Assembly (NCBI GenBank): GCA_050115915.1
Contig: JASFPP010000116.1
Location: forward strand, 1-12,173
Length of the DNA stretch: 12,173 nucleotides
Source of the DNA: WTAW01 sp050115915
Lineage (GTDB): Bacteria > Acidobacteriota > Aminicenantia > Aminicenantales > Aminicenantaceae
Reading direction: 5' to 3'
In this document: one piece after another, positions 8,260 through 12,173 of the stretch
Layout: each line of letters opens with the position of its first letter
Position numbering within the stretch: the stretch's first letter is position 1
Notes under the pieces: model-generated
Told to the model about the DNA's origin: nothing
Database searches by the model: none
Seen by the model: the letters and a program-made list of their open reading frames with translations, nothing else
Program-made: the position numbers and the translations under genes

Positions 8260-8685
8260 ATGTTAACGACAGTTGAAAAAGTCCTGTTGCTTCAAGATGT
8301 GGATATCTTCGAACACACCTCCACTGAGGACCTCTCCCATATCGCTGCTATCGCTGAAGAGATCGAGTATCAAGCCGGTGATGTCATTTATAAGGAAGAT
8401 GAGATCCCGGATTCGATGTATGTGGTGATCGAAGGAAAAGTGAGGTTGACCCGTGGGGACATTGAAGTCACGGTGGCAGGGAATATGGAGGCATTCGGAA
8501 CCTGGGCTCTGTTTGACGATGAACCGCGCGTGGCAACAGCTACGGCACTCGAAACGTCCCAAATTCTCCGGCTCGACAAAGAAGATTTTATCGATCTTTT
8601 AGCCGATCATGTGGCGATCACTCAAAGCATCATGAAGACCCTGGCTAAAAAATTGCGCAAGCTCATCACACGTATCTCCAGATAA
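8260..8685 (+). CDS. Stand-alone cyclic-nucleotide-binding-fold protein (Crp-like, no HTH)
   Basis: This 141-residue soluble protein consists of a single cNMP-binding beta-roll. It opens with a helical stretch (LLLQDVDIFEHTSTEDLSHI), then AGDVIYKEDEIPDSMYVVIEGKV in two parts typical of the fold, the phosphate-binding cassette region (AFGTWALFDDEPRVATAT) and a C-terminal helix. There is no DNA-binding domain, so it is not a CRP/FNR transcription factor. The cassette keeps the Arg (R90), but the Glu that contacts the ribose 2'-OH in cAMP binders is Thr (T81), so cAMP binding is doubtful. GAAGGG at 8245-8250 serves as ribosome-binding site. It sits 63 bases after the NTT-HEAT gene, and because this domain is often fused to NTT-HEAT proteins elsewhere, I infer the two products interact. 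Confidence 0.85.
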   Translation: MLTTVEKVLLLQDVDIFEHTSTEDLSHIAAIAEEIEYQAGDVIYKEDEIPDSMYVVIEGKVRLTRGDIEVTVAGNMEAFGTWALFDDEPRVATATALETSQILRLDKEDFIDLLADHVAITQSIMKTLAKKLRKLITRISR

Positions 8686-8710
8686 AATACGTCGGGTAGA
8701 GAGAATCCTG

Positions 8711-8717
8711 AGGAGGG
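8711..8717 (+). promoter_or_regulatory. Strong ribosome-binding site of the response-regulator gene
   Basis: AGGAGGG lies three bases before the ATG at 8721, the best Shine-Dalgarno match on the plus strand of this window. It fixes the start and suggests efficient translation of the single-domain regulator. Confidence 0.7.
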
Positions 8718-8720
8718 AAA

Positions 8721-9203
8721 ATGGAAAACACAGAACAAAAATCAACGATCGTGATCGTGGACGATGAAGATATGGTTTTGACAAGCCTTAAATCATTTTT
8801 AACTCTGGAAACAGAATATACCATTAAAACATTTATCTCCGTCAAAGATGCTCTGGAATACATCGAGTCAGGGAGTGTGGACTTGGTGATCTCCGACTAT
8901 CTCATGCCGGAGATGGATGGCATCTCCTTTTTAGCCAAAGTCCGTGAGATCAAACCTGAGGTGCCACGGATAATCCTCACGGGGTATGCGGATAAGGAAA
9001 ACGCCATCAAAGCAATAAATCACGTAGGTCTCTTCCAATACATCGAAAAACCCTGGGATAACGACGATCTCCTCATCATACTGCGGAATGGACTGGAAAA
9101 GCAGAAATTGATAACCCGGCTCAACGAAAAGATCAAAGAGATCAACAACGCCTACAAAGAGCTCCAGGATCTGCAGAACGAGATCGTAAAAACGTTCGTG
9201 TGA
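8721..9203 (+). CDS. Single-domain response regulator with coiled-coil tail
   Basis: The protein has 160 residues. A complete receiver domain spans about 9-125, with acidic pair D14/D15, phospho-acceptor D59 in SDYLMPEMDG, T87 in ILTGYAD and K110 in YIEKPW, so it should be phosphorylated normally. The 'YIEKPWDNDDL' form is common in receivers of the RpfG/HupR-like group. The tail, about 124-157, is a charged amphipathic helix (LNEKIKEINNAYKELQDL), probably a coiled coil for dimerisation or partner binding; no output domain follows. It is the last of the four plus-strand genes, 35 bases after the cNMP-fold gene. The upstream kinase lacks a C-terminal receiver, so this protein is its likeliest phosphate acceptor (inference). 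Output would be by protein-protein contact. Confidence 0.9.
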   Translation: MENTEQKSTIVIVDDEDMVLTSLKSFLTLETEYTIKTFISVKDALEYIESGSVDLVISDYLMPEMDGISFLAKVREIKPEVPRIILTGYADKENAIKAINHVGLFQYIEKPWDNDDLLIILRNGLEKQKLITRLNEKIKEINNAYKELQDLQNEIVKTFV

Positions 9204-9366
9204 TTCCGACCTTTTTCAAGGCACTTAAGGCCATTCTCAATTGCACCCCATTAGATAGACAATGTCATCATTTCCAAAACTGTAATGGCAAGTAAGCTTC
9301 ATGCGGTCTTGTGTGATCCAATTGTGTGGTGGAGAAAACCGTGAGAAGGGCTGGGTTCGACCGGGC

Positions 9367-10218
9367 TTATTCCTTCGTATCCCTCAAGATGTTGACGATC
9401 TCAACGGGCCTTTTTCCGTTGTTCGTGGCTATTGTCCTGATCAGCTCGTCCTTTTTTGCTGATATCCCTTTCGATTCAAGAACGTCAACAGCATCCTCTG
9501 CAGAGATATCGAGCTCAGCGGCAACCTGTGCTAGAGTCTTGGCCCCGAAACCTCCTCTGGGCTGACTTCCTGCAGCTCCGCTCAGTTTGTCCTTTTCCTC
9601 TTTGGAAAGGGATTGGACAAGGAGGTCATGGATCTCGGAGGGCGCAACATCCTCATTTTCAGCGATCTCTTTGATCAGTGCTTTTCTGTCTCTTACGGCA
9701 ATCCCGGATGCCTCTAAGATTTGCAAAGCTTTATCCTCCGGAATCCCGAGTGTCTTCACAAACTCATCAAAACGCATGAGCTCTGCATGAGGCACGAAGG
9801 GCTCATTCTTGCTTTCTTCCCAAGAATTCTTAAATCCTTCACCGATATCCATGACCGTGCTGAAAGGGGGAAGGCTGATGACTGTCGCAATGAAGACCAA
9901 GACGGTGATCACGAGAGAAACCACCAGTTCCGTCCGCATCCGCAGTCCTGCTTTCAATTTGGATCTTATGTAATTAACAATCGGCTTCCAGTTGTAATAA
10001 ATGTGCAACACAGCGAATACAAGAAACACATAACCAAAGATCGTGTGCATGGCGCCCCACTGATCTTTGGTATATCCCCAGAGTTTCCAGTTGGTCCAAT
10101 GGGCGATCCTCCCGGGAGGGACGATGTAGAGAATCACTCCCGAGACTGTCTCCAGAACAAAAGACCAGAGCATCATCAGCGCCGTGAATGCCCTGAATCT
10201 GAATTTTCGCTTTTTCAT
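9367..10218 (-). CDS. DUF4405-like three-helix membrane protein with duplicated helical tail
   Basis: This 283-residue protein resembles the DUF4405 family, small membrane proteins related in look to cytochrome b-type helical bundles. Three transmembrane helices lie at about 11-33, 56-76 and 97-117. Histidines H40, H58 (GAMHTIFGY) and H72 (AVLHIYYNW) could ligate haem; that is inference. After a linker, the soluble tail carries two related ~50-residue helical units at about 152-202 and 229-280, each of the form L-x-I-x-x-(E/D)-x-A-x-(D/Q)-(V/I)-LE-(S/A)-(K/S)-GI, joined by a Gly/Ser-rich linker. The ATG at 10218 has AGAGAGG just upstream. The gene is convergent with the response-regulator gene (163 bases apart, no clear terminator) and divergent from the small protein at 10445. 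Physiological role is unknown. Confidence 0.75.
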   Translation of the reverse strand: MKKRKFRFRAFTALMMLWSFVLETVSGVILYIVPPGRIAHWTNWKLWGYTKDQWGAMHTIFGYVFLVFAVLHIYYNWKPIVNYIRSKLKAGLRMRTELVVSLVITVLVFIATVISLPPFSTVMDIGEGFKNSWEESKNEPFVPHAELMRFDEFVKTLGIPEDKALQILEASGIAVRDRKALIKEIAENEDVAPSEIHDLLVQSLSKEEKDKLSGAAGSQPRGGFGAKTLAQVAAELDISAEDAVDVLESKGISAKKDELIRTIATNNGKRPVEIVNILRDTKE

Positions 10219-10305
10219 CCAAGCCTCTCTTACACGAATTTTAAGCTATCCATTATCTATATTTTCTCAACAGAAATCAAATATGTTCAAGTGATTTACT
10301 GGAAG

Positions 10306-10356
10306 AAAAATGTGAATATTTGGTACTGTTTTTATCTGAAAAATATCGACATTTTT
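10306..10356. repeat. AT-rich imperfect inverted repeat in a divergent promoter region
   Basis: The arms AAAAATGTGAATATTT (10306-10321) and AAATATCGACATTTTT (10341-10356) are complementary at 14 of 16 positions, with a 19-base spacer. The repeat lies between the divergent DUF4405-like gene and the small secreted-protein gene. It resembles an operator for a dimeric regulator; a hairpin terminator is less likely because both flanking genes point away from it. Confidence 0.5.
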
Positions 10357-10444
10357 TATGAATAGCACGGACTAAAAGTGCAACTTTATAGGCTAAAATT
10401 CGTATATAGAAGTGAAGGGGATGGAAATTTAAGGTAGGTGGGAA

Positions 10445-10627
10445 ATGAAGCTTATCACAAAAATCGGAATCCTCATTCTCGCCGTTGCTCTTTCCTTCCT
10501 CGAGTTCAACTGGATGGCATGCTGCTCCGGATGTGCGGATGTTATCAGCAAAACACCAAAGACAAATTTCGAGATCGTGGTTTACGCAGACAACAACACC
10601 GAACAAAAACATGTCTTACAGACATAA
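10445..10627 (+). CDS. Small secreted protein or lipoprotein, possibly frameshifted
   Basis: The frame encodes 60 residues with a strong ribosome-binding site (AGGTGGG at 10436-10442). Residues 1-20 form a signal peptide or single membrane helix (KLITKIGILILAVALSFLE), followed by a cysteine cluster C26, C27 and C30 (ACCSGC). C26 could be a lipidated cysteine, but the preceding FNWMA is a poor lipobox. The frame stops at 10625-10627. The +1 frame downstream stays open to 10718 and encodes a protein-like, Cys-containing end (VREKSDCIKDICDFEDIPVS). Removing one A from the run at 10605-10609 would join both parts into a ~90-residue protein. This may be a real frameshift, a sequencing error or chance. 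I do not recognise the family. Confidence 0.55.
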   Translation: MKLITKIGILILAVALSFLEFNWMACCSGCADVISKTPKTNFEIVVYADNNTEQKHVLQT

Positions 10628-10718
10628 CGTCAAAATTAATTTTTGTGTCAGAGAAAAGAGTGATTGCATAAAAGACATCTGCGATTTTGAAGATATCCCC
10701 GTAAGCACTATCGAGTAA
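10611..10718 (+). pseudogene. Possible displaced C-terminal part of the small secreted protein
   Basis: This open stretch lies in the frame +1 relative to the preceding small gene. It reads MSYRHNVKINFCVREK and ends in DFEDIPVSTIE before a TAA at 10716-10718. Its composition is protein-like, with two further cysteines, and it has no ribosome-binding site of its own. It is best read as the continuation of the 10445 gene after a one-base shift near the five-A run at 10605-10609. It could also be a chance open frame. Confidence 0.35.
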
Positions 10719-10733
10719 CAGTGTTCGAGTTTT

Positions 10734-10745
10734 CAGAAATTTCTG
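10734..10745. repeat. 12-bp palindrome between convergent genes
   Basis: CAGAAATTTCTG is a perfect 12-bp palindrome placed between the small secreted-protein region and the mutase stop. It lacks a GC-rich stem and a following T-run on either strand, so I do not call it a terminator. An operator or chance are both possible. Confidence 0.35.
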
Positions 10746-10756
10746 TGTGATAAAAG

Positions 10757-12173
10757 CTACATATTCCGTCTATACTGTCCCCCCACCTCATACAACGCCT
10801 GGGTGATCTGGCCGAGAGAACAAACCTTAACCGTATCCATGAGCTCGGCAAAGATATTCTCCCCGGAAAGCGCAACTTTCTGGAGTCTCTCGAGGGCCGC
10901 AGGTGCCTTTTTTTCATTCCGAGTTTGAAAATCAGAGAGGCGTTTGATCTGCGATTCAATCTCCTCTTTTGTAGCTCTCGCCAGGGGGATCCTTGCAAAA
11001 CCTTCCTGCGATTCATCTTCTTCAGGATTTCTAAACGTGTTCACCCCGATGATGGGAAGACCTCCGGTGTGTTTGAGCATCTCATAATGCATGGATTCTT
11101 CCTGAATCTTGCTCCGCTGGAAACCTGTCTCCATGGCGCCCAACACGCCTCCGCGTTCGGAGATCCTGTCGAATTCCGTGAGCACGGCCTCTTCCACCAG
11201 GTCCGTTAACTCATCCACGATGAAACTGCCCTGATTCATGTTCTCATTCTTGGCCAATCCCCACTCGCGGTTGATGATGAGCTGGATCGCCAAAGCCCGC
11301 CGCACAGACTCCTGCGTCGGTGTAGTGATGGCCTCATCATAGGCGTTGGTGTGGAGGCTGTTGCAGTTGTCATAGATCGCACAGAGAGCCTGGAGTGTCG
11401 TCCGGATGTCGTTGAACTGGATCTCCTGGCTGTGGAGTGACCGCCCCGATGTCTGGATGTGGTACTTGAGCATCTGCGACCGGCTGGTCGCGCCATACCT
11501 CTCCCGCATGGCGATCGCCCAGATCCGTCGGGCCACTCGCCCGATAACCGTGTATTCCGGGTCCATCCCGTTCGAGAAGAAAAAAGAGAGGTTTGGACCG
11601 AAACTATCCAGAGGCATGCCGCGCGAAAGGTAGTACTCGACGTATGTGAATCCATTGGACAGAGTCAAAGCGAGCTGCGTGATCGGATTGGCACCCGCCT
11701 CGGCAATGTGGTAGCCGGAGATAGAAACCGAATAGAAATTCCGCACGTTGTTCTGGACAAAATATTCCTGGATATCACCCATCATCTTCAGGGCAAACTC
11801 TATGGATAAGATACATGTGTTCTGCCCCTGGTCTTCCTTGAGAATATCGGCCTGGACAGTTCCCCTGACATTAGACAACACAGAGGCGCGGATGTTTTCA
11901 TACTCCTCCTTGGTGGGATCTTTGCCATTTTCAGCGATGAAGGCATCCACTTTCTGGTCCACAGCCGCGTTCAAAAACATCGCCAGGATGATAGGGGCGG
12001 GTCCGTTTATCGTCATGGAGACAGATGTGTTGGGAGCACTGAGGTCGAACCCTCCATAGAGAACCTTCATATCATCCAGAGTGCAGATGCTCACACCCGA
12101 AGTTCCCACTTTACCGTAGATATCCGGGCGTCTATCCGGGTCGCATCCATACAGAGTGACCGAATCAAAGGCT
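10757..12173 (-). CDS. icmF: Isobutyryl-CoA mutase, IcmF-like, C-terminal mutase domain (5' end outside window)
   Basis: The frame runs from the window edge (first whole codon at 12172) to a TAG at 10757-10759, giving 471 residues. It is the TIM-barrel domain of the B12-dependent acyl-CoA mutase family: DSVTLYG near the start, TSVSMTINGPAP, QADILKEDQGQNTC, SISGYHIAEAGANP with the active-site His (residue 155 of this fragment), and the ending LYEVGGQYRRNM typical of IcmF. Methylmalonyl-CoA mutase has Arg in the matching VRNT segment (R207 in Propionibacterium numbering) to bind the substrate carboxylate; here it is Gln (residue 117, GQNT), as in isobutyryl-CoA mutases. The predicted reaction is interconversion of isobutyryl-CoA and n-butyryl-CoA. 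In IcmF the B12-binding and MeaI-like GTPase domains precede this one, but they would lie beyond the window, so the fusion itself is unseen. A separate large subunit (IcmA-like) is the alternative. No B12-binding domain follows. Confidence 0.85.
   Translation of the reverse strand, partial: AFDSVTLYGCDPDRRPDIYGKVGTSGVSICTLDDMKVLYGGFDLSAPNTSVSMTINGPAPIILAMFLNAAVDQKVDAFIAENGKDPTKEEYENIRASVLSNVRGTVQADILKEDQGQNTCILSIEFALKMMGDIQEYFVQNNVRNFYSVSISGYHIAEAGANPITQLALTLSNGFTYVEYYLSRGMPLDSFGPNLSFFFSNGMDPEYTVIGRVARRIWAIAMRERYGATSRSQMLKYHIQTSGRSLHSQEIQFNDIRTTLQALCAIYDNCNSLHTNAYDEAITTPTQESVRRALAIQLIINREWGLAKNENMNQGSFIVDELTDLVEEAVLTEFDRISERGGVLGAMETGFQRSKIQEESMHYEMLKHTGGLPIIGVNTFRNPEEDESQEGFARIPLARATKEEIESQIKRLSDFQTRNEKKAPAALERLQKVALSGENIFAELMDTVKVCSLGQITQALYEVGGQYRRNM

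Noticed and set aside
9204..9366. Possible terminator between the convergent response-regulator and DUF4405-like genes
   Set aside because: Only three- to four-base stems could be found (for example around GGCACTTAAGGCC) and no T-run follows.
9345..9372. tRNA T-arm-like sequence GGGTTCGACC
   Set aside because: The arm pairing is weak, and no acceptor stem, D-arm or anticodon arm can be built at the right distances; the region also runs into the DUF4405-like gene.

Overview
The window looks like a chromosomal piece of a free-living, signalling-rich bacterium. Base composition is moderate, genes are closely packed, and I see no rRNA, tRNA, CRISPR array or recognisable insertion sequence. The FtsX/MacB-type permease tail, the multi-sensor kinase, the HEAT-repeat nucleotide-transporter-like protein and an isobutyryl-CoA mutase-type enzyme together recall Aminicenantes, Acidobacteria or deltaproteobacterial lineages. 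That placement is an impression from gene content only and is low confidence.

Layout. Bases 1-133 hold the last 43 codons of an ABC transporter permease. A gene-free stretch (134-507) follows, with a GC-rich inverted-repeat element at 300-366. A GAF plus HD-GYP protein, a probable c-di-GMP phosphodiesterase, lies on the minus strand (508-1716) and starts with TTG. A 328-base divergent intergenic region (1717-2044) carries three copies of a GAATAATCCA motif, two of them inside a 28-bp direct repeat. It separates the HD-GYP gene from a plus-strand run of four genes: a 1097-residue REC/PAS/GAF/histidine kinase (2045-5338), an NTT (ATP/ADP translocase)-like membrane protein with a HEAT-repeat tail (5365-8196), a stand-alone cyclic-nucleotide-binding-fold protein (8260-8685) and a single-domain response regulator with a coiled-coil tail (8721-9203). 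Spacing is tight (26, 63 and 35 bases), so they probably form one operon.

The right-hand part holds a minus-strand DUF4405-like three-helix membrane protein with a duplicated helical tail (9367-10218), a small plus-strand secreted protein or lipoprotein that may be frameshifted (10445-10627, possible continuation to 10718), and the C-terminal 471 residues of a B12-dependent acyl-CoA mutase on the minus strand (10757 to the window edge). The mutase reads as IcmF, isobutyryl-CoA mutase fused, because it has Gln where methylmalonyl-CoA mutase has its substrate-carboxylate Arg.

How they may work together. The kinase and the single-domain regulator are a plausible phosphorelay pair. The NTT-HEAT protein and the cNMP-fold protein between them suggest that a membrane transporter-like module and a ligand-binding module feed the same pathway. 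The divergent HD-GYP gene could tie it to c-di-GMP through the shared, repeat-rich control region. The right-hand genes have no visible functional link to this module.
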